DNA of 64,000 nt from assembly GCF_014905615.1 (NCBI RefSeq), contig NZ_AQGU01000029.1, forward strand, positions 186,001 through 250,000. The letters run 5' to 3'. Both the position numbers and the translations under genes were made by a program. The stretch comes from Pseudoalteromonas aliena SW19. GTDB taxonomy: Bacteria > Pseudomonadota > Gammaproteobacteria > Enterobacterales > Alteromonadaceae. The notes beneath the pieces are model-generated. The model was not told where the DNA came from. It did not search any database and was given only the letters and a program-made list of their open reading frames with translations. Below are positions 1 to 7,964 of this stretch, in pieces; positions within the stretch are counted from its first letter, which is position 1, and each line of letters opens with the position of its first letter.

Positions 1-308
1 GCTTGTTAGGTGTTGGTGCTTCTTTTTTTATCAGTATTTTTCTAGAGATTCAGTTACTTGAGCACTACAAAACGAAAGGTCTTGATGTCGAGGCTCTAAG
101 TTTCAAGCACCCATATAGTTGTCGGGAGTTACACGATTACACATCAAATGTAAGCGATGCTTGGGTAGGCACTGGAGCAGGTAAATCACTAAATAAGTTT
201 GTACTGAGTCTTAAACGTATTGCAAATTTTAGCTTTTTCTCGCTTATTATTCTGTTTATGTTGGCTATGGTTGTAACGGTCGTGTATCTAGAGTTTATAA
301 AATCGTAG
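1..308 (+). CDS. C-terminal part of a membrane protein (runs off the left edge)
   Basis: The frame is open from the window edge and stops with TAG at 306-308, so the true start is probably upstream. The visible ~101 residues hold a hydrophobic stretch at the very beginning (VGASFFISIFLEI) and a second strong membrane segment near the C-terminus (FFSLIILFMLAMVVTVVYL), joined by a polar loop of about 65 residues. I do not recognise the family. The ending FIKS follows the last membrane segment directly, so the C-terminus is very short on one side of the membrane. Confidence 0.6.
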   Translation, partial: LLGVGASFFISIFLEIQLLEHYKTKGLDVEALSFKHPYSCRELHDYTSNVSDAWVGTGAGKSLNKFVLSLKRIANFSFFSLIILFMLAMVVTVVYLEFIKS

Positions 309-458
309 CGGTACAGGCCTAATCGGGTAGTCGGAGGCCTCTAATCTCCAGCCACCATACCACGCTTTTTATTAGTAGGAAGTGCAACGGGTGATTCATC
401 CCCCATGATGAATATTCATCAAATACCTCTCAATAATACTAAATGTTGTAAAGCGAAC

Positions 459-655
459 TAGCCTGAACTCTGGTTAAGAGATTTACTAATATATTGAACC
501 ATGATGATATTTAAATTTATTTTTCTCTAGCTAGAGATTTTCAGTGAAAATAAAGCGAATTTATGTGTCAGTAGCGGGCCTATCTACAAGTAAATTCAAA
601 GCAGTTAGCGTTGAAAAGAGCTGCTTGAGATAGATTTATTATCCAGAGTTCAGGT
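459..655. repeat. MITE-like palindromic element, copy 1 (~200 bp)
   Basis: The element starts CCTGAACTCTGGTTAAGAG and ends CCAGAGTTCAGG, a terminal inverted repeat of about 12-16 bp. The interior is itself an imperfect palindrome: GATTTTCAGTG near the left pairs with GTTGAAAAGAGC near the right, and GCGAATTTA pairs with GTAAATTC, around AGCGGGCCTAT. It has no ORF. Nearly the same sequence recurs at 38256-38454, with shortened or partial copies at 13783, 41284 and 44792. CTAG occurs at both outer edges of this copy. It sits immediately upstream of an IS982 relic. Confidence 0.75.
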
Positions 656-720
656 TAACTAGTCATTGCTTAGCGCAATATTTATTCTTTTTTAGCTTTT
701 ACAAAGCTCTTTACTTCCAA

Positions 721-1075
721 GCACCTACTTTTTGTACTAGTGTGGGGCGGTTTTATGGCTTCAAGCTGCATTTAATCGTTAATCATCATGATGAAATTGT
801 TGCTGTGAAAGTGACAACAGGTAATCTAGATGATACTCAACCAGTATATGAATTAGCGAGCTGCCTAACAGATAAATTGTATGGTGATAAAGGGTTAAAG
901 CTTGCAAAAATATGAATGTAAAAGCGATGTTATTATGGGGTAGGGCATTGTTTTTAAGTTGCTTTCTAGTCTAGGTGTCGGAACGTGAACAGCTTCATGC
1001 TGGATTTAGTAGCTGGATTGGTGGTTTATTACTAAAAATCAAATAAGCCAAACCTTAATTTAACTTACGTAAAGC
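721..1075 (+). pseudogene. IS982-family transposase relic
   Basis: From about 736 the plus strand reads TSVGRFYGFKLHLIVN, then DEIVAVKVTTGNLDDTQPVY, and ends DKLYGDKGLKLAKI followed by a stop at 913-915. This matches the central part of IS982 transposases (GWFYGFKLHLV..G.I..f.lTpGN.DDr.pv..L...l.GKlfGDKGY). Around 970-1045, in another frame, RNVNSFMLDLVAGLVVYY then KPNLNLT resembles the usual IS982 C-terminus. The N-terminal third is missing and the frame is broken, so it is not functional. The left side abuts MITE copy 1. Confidence 0.7.
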
Positions 1076-1139
1076 TCAACGACACAACTACTGTAGACAT
1101 TAATTGTTGCAGCGTGTGCATTTGTCTAAGCATAAGTTA

Positions 1140-1176
1140 ATAAAAAATCGATTACAGGTTTACTGTAATCGATTTT
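1140..1176 (-). terminator. Rho-independent terminator of the porin operon
   Basis: A perfect 14-bp stem AAAATCGATTACAG (1144-1157) / CTGTAATCGATTTT (1163-1176) with a 5-nt loop lies just after the stop of the minus-strand gene at 1198. Read on the minus strand it is followed by a run of T. Confidence 0.75.
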
Positions 1177-1197
1177 AAATACAATCAAAATAGATAT

Positions 1198-1614
1198 CTA
1201 AAATTTTCCAACTGATTTTACTGAATCAGTTAACGAAGCCGCCCCAACATAGCCTATCATACTTGGGTTTTTACTGACTAAATCAATAACATCTGCATCA
1301 CTTCCAACTTCTTTTGGTGGTGACCCTTTACCCGTAAAAACCAATTTTGACCAATAAGCCTTTAGTTGACTGCCTGACTTTGATAGTACATTACTACCAA
1401 ACTCTTTACGGGCTGCCGAACCTGAATCCTGATTCAATGGCACAGCTATATTCCCGTCGGAAAACGATTTCACTTTCCCTAAAAAAATCTTTGTAATCTC
1501 AGATTGATCAAAACTACTGTTATTAGATGGGTGAACAACAATAACAACCTCAGCACTTACTGAGTAGCAGCTAAGCAATAAAAGCGATAAAAATACTTTT
1601 TTAAATAATATCAT
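1198..1614 (-). CDS. Short periplasmic phosphate-binding-like protein (PBP superfamily)
   Basis: This 138-residue protein has a clear Sec signal peptide (FKKVFLSLLLLSCYSVSA, cleaved about residue 21). The mature part begins EVVIVVHPSN and contains SEITKIFLGK and the GSAARKEF stretch typical of PstS-like substrate-binding domains (lobe-1 signature). Full PstS proteins are over 300 residues, so this is a one-lobe or minimal version. A ribosome site (AAGGAATAGG) precedes the ATG. It lies 10 bp after the porin gene and so is co-transcribed with it, with a terminator right behind. No permease or ATPase is nearby, so a role in ABC transport is doubtful. It could instead sense or bind an anion near the outer membrane. 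Confidence 0.75.
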   Translation of the reverse strand: MILFKKVFLSLLLLSCYSVSAEVVIVVHPSNNSSFDQSEITKIFLGKVKSFSDGNIAVPLNQDSGSAARKEFGSNVLSKSGSQLKAYWSKLVFTGKGSPPKEVGSDADVIDLVSKNPSMIGYVGAASLTDSVKSVGKF

Positions 1615-1624
1615 AACCTATTCC

Positions 1625-2704
1625 TTAAAATACCAAATCAATGCCAAGTGTGATCGACTTACTATCACCTGCAACGGCTAAATCAAATGATTCATCATTC
1701 ACTTTGTCAAATTGAACTTTAAAAGCCGCAGAGGAATGAAAATCCCAACGTATTCCAGCTGACGTTGTATCATGCTGCTCACCATCTTCTGCATCTTCCT
1801 TAAATTGAGAGTAGGTGACATACGGAGTAATAGTGTCGAAGCGATAACCTAGGGTAATCATTGAGGTGTCAAGGTTGCCATTTAGATCTAATCGATTTAA
1901 TTCTGTTAATACAAACAAGTTATCAAAATCTAAATTAACTGCAACACCGTAAAACTTACCTGTTCGGCTAGTCTCACCATCAAATAAAACTCGCTCACCT
2001 TTACGGTAACGCTCATTTTTGTATGTCATGTGAGTTAGGCGAACTTCAAACCAATCTTTGTTTAATGACAGTACTCCGCCAAGCATGTCACGCCAAATTT
2101 CACGTGTAGGTTCTTTGAAGAAAAACTCACTGAGCAGTTTATTTTCTTTATCGTCTTCTTCGCCATAATAAAGATTCCCCATGACAGACCAATCACCAAT
2201 TTCACCACTATATAGCGCGTTAACGCCGCTGTAGTTAAATATTTGCCATGTGTAATTATCAGCAGGTGGGCGCATCCACACATAGGCATAGCCTACGTCA
2301 TAAAAGTCAGAATAATAAAACAGCGGCAAGCGCTTTTTACCTGCTTGGATCGTCCAATGTTCATTTATCTCATAAGATATGTATGCCCATTCAATTGTTG
2401 CATCAAAATCATTAGCCCCTCGAGCAACAATTTGACCTGTCATAGATAAACCTTCGGCTAGGTCAGCGTTAATTTGTAGACCGAATAAGCTTTCTGGTTC
2501 GAACGAAATATCTTCTGAATAAGCTGAAACAATAGGATAGTCAGCTAAAAAAGTAGGGGGTATATCATATTGCGGGACTCCACTTCCAGATAAAACCTTA
2601 CCAGCATTTATACTGGTAAACCCTGAGAAGTTAATCTCCCCATAAGAAGCTCCTGTAAATAGAATGCAATTCACAGTTAATAACCAGTACAGCTTTTTCA
2701 TCAT
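1625..2704 (-). CDS. Outer-membrane beta-barrel protein (porin-like)
   Basis: The 359-residue protein has a signal peptide (MMKKLYWLLTVNCILFTGASYG) followed by INFSGFTSINAG, typical of a barrel start. Amphipathic strands with aromatic girdle residues alternate with acidic loops to the end, and it finishes SITLGIDLVF with a C-terminal Phe, the usual signal for BAM insertion. Its substrate is not evident. AAGG lies about 7 nt before the first of two ATGs. It leads a two-gene operon with the phosphate-binding-like protein at 1198, an arrangement suggesting a shared job in solute or anion uptake. Confidence 0.75.
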   Translation of the reverse strand: MMKKLYWLLTVNCILFTGASYGEINFSGFTSINAGKVLSGSGVPQYDIPPTFLADYPIVSAYSEDISFEPESLFGLQINADLAEGLSMTGQIVARGANDFDATIEWAYISYEINEHWTIQAGKKRLPLFYYSDFYDVGYAYVWMRPPADNYTWQIFNYSGVNALYSGEIGDWSVMGNLYYGEEDDKENKLLSEFFFKEPTREIWRDMLGGVLSLNKDWFEVRLTHMTYKNERYRKGERVLFDGETSRTGKFYGVAVNLDFDNLFVLTELNRLDLNGNLDTSMITLGYRFDTITPYVTYSQFKEDAEDGEQHDTTSAGIRWDFHSSAAFKVQFDKVNDESFDLAVAGDSKSITLGIDLVF

Positions 2705-2804
2705 TTGCTTACCTTATAATATTAGTATTTTGTAATATGCAGTACTAAAACTAGCTCACTATAAAAATTTTGCTAATTATCTATAAAATATTATTTTTAA
2801 ATTA

Positions 2805-2935
2805 GGGCATGTTGATCTTTGTGGATTGAAATTTGTTCAATCTAGGGGCGGTTGAATCGCGGTGCGAGGTTTGTAACCTAGTGGGCTCGGTAACTGCTCG
2901 CTTACTTATCACTGTATTGTCTGATGTCGCGAGTA
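2805..2935 (+). repeat. Dispersed repeat family R2, copy 1
   Basis: Starts GGGCATGTTGATCTTTGTGG and continues through the family core ATCTAGGGGCGGTTGAATCG and GAGGTTTGTAACCTAGTGGG. Other copies lie at 3248, 29218 (inverted) and 45998. This copy runs straight into an IS4-type transposase relic. On the minus strand the relic reading frame seems to continue after its first stop (LLATS) toward this repeat. Confidence 0.65.
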
Positions 2936-2936
2936 A

Positions 2937-3242
2937 CTATTGCTCTTTAGCTAAGTTTTGATACATTTTTGTACCTTCCGTAAATCTGCTTTTTCCTTTT
3001 CTTCCTTTATTTTTTCCATGATATACATGTAAAAATGCATCGCATGCTGTTGGGCTGGACTGAGTTAATCGTGCTTGACCTAACGCCTTTGGTATATCTG
3101 TAGCATCAGCCCTAAGTTCTTTCAATGTATGCCATTGTCATTGCATGGCGTGACCCTCTTAATCGACCTATCATATGCCAACCAAGTTCGCGTACTTTAC
3201 TATACCAAGGCGTAAGAAAGTCGCCGTCTGTTACAATATAGA
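2937..3242 (-). pseudogene. IS4-family transposase relic
   Basis: Reading the minus strand from about 3240: IVTDGDFLTPWYSKVRELGW followed by HMIGRLRGS. This is the second catalytic-Asp region of IS4-type DDE transposases (vTDagF..pWf..v..lGWdfigR.R). After a frameshift near 3125 it continues KELRADATDIPKALGQARL, then GRKGKSRFTEG and KMYQNLAKE, then a stop, then LLATS where intact relatives read EPWLLATS. At least one frameshift and one stop make it non-functional. The relic is bracketed by two R2 repeats in the same orientation. Confidence 0.75.
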
Positions 3243-3247
3243 CACTA

Positions 3248-3508
3248 GGGCGTGTTGACCTTTGTGGATTAAAATTTGTTCAATCTAGGGGGGATTTAAT
3301 CGCGGCGCGAGGTTTGTAACCTAGTGGGCTAAGTAAAAACCGAGCAACAAAGAGTAAATTGCCCCTAGAAAGAACCCAAAGGGCAGCGCATGTTTGGCAT
3401 TTATGCTGCGTTATCGCCTATTTATGTGGAATAACCACACGACATAGGCTCTGCCTTGCTTAAATATCAAATAGTCTGCTGCAAAATTAATCACGAAAGT
3501 TCAACAGC
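3248..3508 (+). repeat. Dispersed repeat family R2, copy 2 (longest)
   Basis: Begins GGGCGTGTTGACCTTTGTGG. It continues with the core GAGGTTTGTAACCTAGTGGG, then AACCGAGCAACAAAGAGTAA, then GCATGTTTGGCATTTATGCT and CGTTATCGCCTATTTATG. The same blocks in the same order occur inverted at 29218-29394, and the first part at 45998. It ends beside the stop codon of the HDOD gene. Confidence 0.65.
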
Positions 3509-3510
3509 CC

Positions 3511-4362
3511 CTAGTGCTCGCTGTTTAAATAATCAATAACATCTTCTTGTAGATCAATATACTCATCATCATTCATATGCAAAATATCGAGAGCTTTCAC
3601 CTCTATTGTATTCCATTCAGCTAAATGGGTCCCCCGCTTAACCAAGTTTACTAAATTCTCTGACATCTTAAGAATTGCAAAGCTAATTTGCATATCACTG
3701 TCTGTAACATCGTCTAAAAGACTCAAGTCATGATGATTAAGTATTAATTTACACATCTCTTTTGGTAAGTGCCAACTGTTTGCGAAATAATACCCAACAA
3801 TCGCATGGTTTGTATTGTATAAACGCTCTTCAATCTCTGTGATACTTTCTTTACTAGATTGGTTAGATAAATGAAGTGCTTTTAAGTAGCTGTCGTATTT
3901 AACTGCCATTGGCGGCACACCACAATCATGAAAAAGCCCTAAGGTATACAAAGATTCAATGGCTATTTGCTTCTTAAATCGCTGACCAATCATCATATTC
4001 ACGTTAGCTATTTCTGTTGAAGAGTCCCAAAATCGGTCTAAACTGATACAACTATTTTTTGCAGCGAACATATCCTTTAATTTAAGCCCTTGTACTAGCG
4101 CGTTAACACCATCCCAACCAAGAAACATAACGGCTTGCTTAATATCTGACACCGTGCGAGATAGACCATAGGCAGGGGAATTTATGATTTTTAGTATCGC
4201 TGATGAAATCGCCAAGTCTTTAACAACAACATCTGCTGCATTAGCAATAGAGGCATCCTCTAGTGCCGCTAAATTTTGTAAATCACTGAGTATTTGCGGT
4301 TTTGGTGGGATAATAAAATTTCTGTTTATATCTGTTAATATTTGTTCATTAATTTTTATCAT
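3511..4362 (-). CDS. HDOD-domain protein
   Basis: From the ATG at 4362 the product is 283 residues. The N-terminal ~200 residues form an HDOD domain: IPPKPQILSDLQNLAALED, then VVVKDLAISSAILKIINSPA, then SDIKQAVMFLGWDGVNALV. HDOD proteins are degenerate HD-superfamily members used as scaffolds in bacterial signalling (motility, c-di-GMP, stress). The HD-like LGLFHDCG is followed later by AIVGYYFANSW and ILNHHD, as in the family. An upstream TTG start (4401) would add 13 residues without a good ribosome site, so I prefer the internal ATG. It stands alone, with no signalling neighbour, so its specific role cannot be inferred. Confidence 0.85.
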   Translation of the reverse strand: MIKINEQILTDINRNFIIPPKPQILSDLQNLAALEDASIANAADVVVKDLAISSAILKIINSPAYGLSRTVSDIKQAVMFLGWDGVNALVQGLKLKDMFAAKNSCISLDRFWDSSTEIANVNMMIGQRFKKQIAIESLYTLGLFHDCGVPPMAVKYDSYLKALHLSNQSSKESITEIEERLYNTNHAIVGYYFANSWHLPKEMCKLILNHHDLSLLDDVTDSDMQISFAILKMSENLVNLVKRGTHLAEWNTIEVKALDILHMNDDEYIDLQEDVIDYLNSEH

Positions 4363-4570
4363 GTATATCAAATCCCATAGCCGATTATTAAATAATACCA
4401 AAGAACAAATAGAGTATTAATGTTAGAAGGTGATTGAGCCTATGGCAAATCGACTTTAAATATCTGCAATCAAATTGCAGAGTATGGTGAGTACTAAGTG
4501 ACGTGGTAAAACATATACCACTGCACATACAGGGAATTAAGCAGACAGCCATTTTTATTAAACAAACTTG

Positions 4571-4605
4571 AAAAGAATTAGCATGACACCCATTCTAATT
4601 CTTTT
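4571..4605. repeat. Hairpin with conserved 13-nt loop, copy A
   Basis: A perfect 11-bp stem AAAAGAATTAG (4571-4581) / CTAATTCTTTT (4595-4605) encloses the loop CATGACACCCATT. A second hairpin at 5303-5327 on the other side of the 126-aa gene has a different stem but the same loop apart from its first base. The remaining bases of 4402-4909 show no gene that I can support. Confidence 0.6.
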
Positions 4606-4909
4606 GGGGTTAAGATAAGGTGAACGTACAATGGCAACTGTATTGCCTTGTTCATAATAGTGAAAAACTGCAAGCACTATGCACTGATTAAGGGTAGGAC
4701 TTTATCACTTAGAATAAACGACTAAAACATCAGTGAACCCTCCCAAAATGCCACTCAAAACAACACTAAACTCTTTTTACCTTCTGCTAAAAAATACGGT
4801 ACCCGATTGAAGCAAAATAAAAATTCAGCTATGGTTTATTTTTCAAAAAAGACAAATAAAAAGCGAGTTATGCTACAGGCTTGTTATATTTTTATGTTGG
4901 AGTATCTAA

Positions 4910-5290
4910 ATGGCTCAAGGCAAGAATAAGAAATTACTAATCAAAAAGACTCGTAAAGGTAATAAAGGTTACCCTATAGCAACGATCGCTTTTTATGGTC
5001 CAAACCGTGATCTTGCATCAAAAGCAGTATGCGCAATTATAATGCATGAAGGTGCAGCTGCAGAACCAATGAAAAAGTGGTTTGCTTCAACAGACTTGAG
5101 AAAATCAGAACTGGTTATGAGTGAAATACTGAATTTCATTGATGCAAATGAAGCTAAATCCGTTAGCATGATCCAAGAAGTAATTGGTTGCCCCCATGAA
5201 GAAGGAATTGATTATCCTGTAGGTTGCTATTGTCCTGAGTGTAATTATTGGAAAGGCCGAGACCGATTTAGCGCAGAGATGGTGCATTAA
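4910..5290 (+). CDS. Conserved hypothetical protein with Cys-rich C-terminus
   Basis: The 126-residue protein starts at an ATG with GGAG 7 nt upstream. The N-terminus is very basic (AQGKNKKLLIKKTRKGNKGY). The middle is a small alpha/beta region (ATIAFYGPNRDLASKAVCAI). The C-terminus carries CPHEEGIDYPVGCYCPECNYWKGRDRF, in which four Cys (C..15..C-Y-C-P-E-C) plus a nearby His could bind zinc. I do not recognise a function. A nucleic-acid-binding role would fit the basic tail and putative zinc site, but that is inference. It is a single-gene unit flanked by two hairpins sharing a loop sequence (4571, 5303). Confidence 0.7.
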   Translation: MAQGKNKKLLIKKTRKGNKGYPIATIAFYGPNRDLASKAVCAIIMHEGAAAEPMKKWFASTDLRKSELVMSEILNFIDANEAKSVSMIQEVIGCPHEEGIDYPVGCYCPECNYWKGRDRFSAEMVH

Positions 5291-5302
5291 TTAAAGTTAG
5301 TA

Positions 5303-5327
5303 AGTTAGGATGACACCCATTCTAACT
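5303..5327. repeat. Hairpin with conserved 13-nt loop, copy B
   Basis: Stem AGTTAG (5303-5308) / CTAACT (5322-5327) with loop GATGACACCCATT. Compared with copy A at 4571, the stem bases differ on both sides in a pairing-preserving way while ATGACACCCATT is unchanged. Between here and 5739 I see no gene. Confidence 0.55.
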
Positions 5328-5738
5328 ATTACAGAAATCGCTAACTATAACAGTGGTATCTAGTTAAAAATTACAGTTTCACTCATTCCAATTACACATA
5401 CGCCCCCTCCCTTGAGGTCAAAAGGAGTTAGTTTATAAACGTCGAAATTGATACCTTATTCTATTATCACATTTCACTGTAATGGTGCGTCACAATCTTG
5501 CTGAAAAGAAAATGTGCTGAAATATATTCGAGCTATCGCGCCATTTATATTTGGCGTTATGCCTAATGAAGGTTAAAAGTAAAATAACGAGCCACTGATT
5601 TTAATACAAAAAAGAGTGCTAGCTGGCACTTATATATTGAGTGTGGGGATCAAATCTACATTACGTATATAAAAAATATAAACCTTAACTATGGTTAATA
5701 GGCATAAGTGCGTTTTTGAGATTGGGATTAGAATTAAA

Positions 5739-5775
5739 GGCAATAAAAAAGAGCTTAAATCAGCTTTTTATTGCC
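5739..5775 (-). terminator. Terminator of the ykvA-like gene
   Basis: Perfect 11-bp stem GGCAATAAAAA (5739-5749) / TTTTTATTGCC (5765-5775). The T-rich arm lies on both strands, so it could act bidirectionally. It lies 16 bp after the stop of the minus-strand gene at 5792. Confidence 0.7.
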
Positions 5776-5791
5776 TTGCAGTTAGTCGTGC

Positions 5792-6343
5792 TTAAAACAC
5801 TGAACGAAATGAAGAACGACCTGAAGAGCGACGAGCATTACGGCGGTTGCGCATGCGGCTGTGTAGTTCACGACGTTTTGCGTCTAGCCATTCATCACGC
5901 GTAATGGTTACGTTACCATTGCGGCCTTCTTCACGACTACGGTAGGCACAAAACTCTTCAAACGCTTCTACGTCGTCGCTAAATTCACCAGCGACCAGTT
6001 CAATCATAATTGCGTCATCTAAAAAGCCCAGTACGGGTATGTGATCAGGCACTAAATCTTCAGGATCACTGAAGTAAGCAAGCGCACTTAATATTTCTAC
6101 ACGTTCATCTTCTGGAATTTGCCATTCAGCATCTTCAATCATTGCGACAAACGTTTCTAATTTTTGAATACGAAGGCGTACAAACTCAGGTACATTGTCT
6201 TTAATGTTTAAGCTGATTTTTTTTGCATTATTAATTATTACCTGCTCACTGAGTAATTTTGCACCTTGCTGTGCTTTACGCATTACATCACGAAAGTGTT
6301 CTAAATCGGTATCTGATAATTCAAACTTAACTTCAAACGCCAT
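5792..6343 (-). CDS. YkvA-family (DUF1232) protein
   Basis: The 183-residue protein contains the DUF1232 core near residues 85-115: EILSALAYFSDPEDLVPDHI followed by PVLGFLDDAIMIELV. This matches the family pattern YllsPiDliPdfiPvlGylDDa. The DUF1232 domain is often membrane-associated. Here the flanks are long, with a charged N-terminal helical part (~80 residues) and a strongly Arg/Ser-rich tail (RRELHSRMRNRRNARRSSGR) that may bind nucleic acid or acidic surfaces. AGGAGA sits 7 nt before the ATG. It is a single-gene unit with its own terminator. Function unknown. Confidence 0.8.
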   Translation of the reverse strand: MAFEVKFELSDTDLEHFRDVMRKAQQGAKLLSEQVIINNAKKISLNIKDNVPEFVRLRIQKLETFVAMIEDAEWQIPEDERVEILSALAYFSDPEDLVPDHIPVLGFLDDAIMIELVAGEFSDDVEAFEEFCAYRSREEGRNGNVTITRDEWLDAKRRELHSRMRNRRNARRSSGRSSFRSVF

Positions 6344-6560
6344 TATAATTCTCCTGTATTGGTTATATGGTCACAGCAAATGATCACTATGACAGACAAC
6401 ATTATCAATAGCTTATTGTCAATGTTGAATTTAGCAGATACTTGAGCTAGCAGCACGCTTAATAGTTGGTTTTGTATAAAATATTTGTAATGTACATGTT
6501 ACATCGTGCTATTGTTTTGTGCATTGCTCCATTAATAGTTTAAATAGTCGTAGTGAAATT

Positions 6561-7799
6561 ATGTCTCAAGAAAGTCAGGTAGTGAATGTAAATGACTCGC
6601 TTTCTTCACACGAAGAAGTATCCGTTATTAACGAGAATGCAGCGGTTAAAGCGGCTCCTAAAAAGCATTGTGATAATTGCCACCAATCAGTTGAGGGAGG
6701 TTTTTGCTCTAATTGCGGGCAGTCACTCGACTCCACGCTAAAATATTTTTGGGTGGTTATTTTACATCTGCTCGATGATATTTTTAGCTTTGATTCTCGT
6801 GCGAGTCGTACTTTATGGCCATTAATATTTCGCCCTGGGTTTTTAACGAATGAATATTTTGCTGGCAGGCGTGTGCATTACGTGCCGCCACTACGGCTGT
6901 ATTTGTTCATCAGTATTGTGTTTTTTTTAACCCTAAAACTAACCGTTTCGGGAGAAGACAAACAAACCATTGAAATTAATAATAACAAAGCCGCTATTAG
7001 CCAAGTGACTGAGTATATTAAAACGCTTAATGAAAAAAAATTACAAGCTCAGCCAACGCCTGATGATAAAACAATGGCGAGTATTGATGCTGATTTGGCG
7101 AGATTTAATCGCTATTTGAGCGATTTAAAACTTGATATTTCTGTTGCTGAAAATGCCAAACTGGTGAGTACGACCCGACAGCTAGCTACCATAGAGCTGG
7201 AGCGCGTTAAGTTAGGTACAAATGACAAAAGCAATGATATTACTATTTCAAACAATGCTGATGGTAGTTTATCATTTGATTTTTTATCAGATGAAAGTAA
7301 TAAAAAGCTCGATGATTTTGCAAAAAAATTAGCAGAAAAAGCAAAAAAAACCTTTACCACAGACACAAACCGTTTGATCAATGAAGTATTAGGCAAACTC
7401 CCGCAATTAATGTTTGTACTTTTACCTCTATTTGCCTTGTTATTGAAGGTGGTTTTCATCTTTTCAAAGCGCCTTTATATGGAACATTTAACCGTAGCAC
7501 TGCATAGCCATAGCTTTATTTTTATCAGCTTTTTATCAATCGATATTTTGGATGTAACACATGACCATGTTATAGCGCTGGGAGGTGGGGTTGCTACTGC
7601 TGCGGCCAGTATTTTAGGATTCATTGGCTTTGCCTTACTGATATGGGTACCTATTTACTTGTTTATTATGCAAAAACGTATTTATAAACAAGGATATTTA
7701 TCAGCGTTTTTTACTTATGGCTTTGTCGGTATTATTTACTTTATATTAATGGCATTAACGACGTTTGTAGCAGTCGTTTGGGGTCTAACAGAAATTTAG
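6561..7799 (+). CDS. DUF3667-type membrane protein with zinc ribbon
   Basis: From the ATG at 6561 the product is 412 residues. Near residue 36 lies a zinc ribbon (CDNCHQSVEGGFCSNCGQS, CxxC...CxxC). It is followed by the DUF3667 signature: a short amphipathic region (LDDIFSFDSRASRTLWPLIF) and RPGFLTNEYFAGRRVHYVPP leading into the first membrane span (LRLYLFISIVFFLTLKL). A coiled-coil-like soluble stretch of ~150 residues precedes three to four C-terminal membrane spans. A GTG at 6519 would add 14 residues with no ribosome site. Function unknown. It is probably an inner-membrane protein. Confidence 0.8.
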   Translation: MSQESQVVNVNDSLSSHEEVSVINENAAVKAAPKKHCDNCHQSVEGGFCSNCGQSLDSTLKYFWVVILHLLDDIFSFDSRASRTLWPLIFRPGFLTNEYFAGRRVHYVPPLRLYLFISIVFFLTLKLTVSGEDKQTIEINNNKAAISQVTEYIKTLNEKKLQAQPTPDDKTMASIDADLARFNRYLSDLKLDISVAENAKLVSTTRQLATIELERVKLGTNDKSNDITISNNADGSLSFDFLSDESNKKLDDFAKKLAEKAKKTFTTDTNRLINEVLGKLPQLMFVLLPLFALLLKVVFIFSKRLYMEHLTVALHSHSFIFISFLSIDILDVTHDHVIALGGGVATAAASILGFIGFALLIWVPIYLFIMQKRIYKQGYLSAFFTYGFVGIIYFILMALTTFVAVVWGLTEI

Positions 7800-7964
7800 C
7801 CTTTTTATCAATAGGTCACAAAAATACATCCGATAGCGCTGTGCAAATAACGTGACCTTAAATTTATATATTTAAATAACTACCTTTAGCTAAACATTTT
7901 ACCTAAAGGTTTTAGCTAATCGACCGATATATTGTTTAATAGGGCTTAGCGATTAAGGATAATC

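Noticed and set aside
4571..5327. Integron attC sites around the 126-aa gene
   Set aside because: attC needs an outer AAC...GTT order and paired inner boxes. These hairpins read GTTAG...CTAAC, the opposite order, and no integrase is present.
5716..5904. 62-aa plus-strand ORF overlapping the end of the ykvA-like gene
   Set aside because: It runs through the terminator stem and is antisense to the Arg-rich tail of the real gene.
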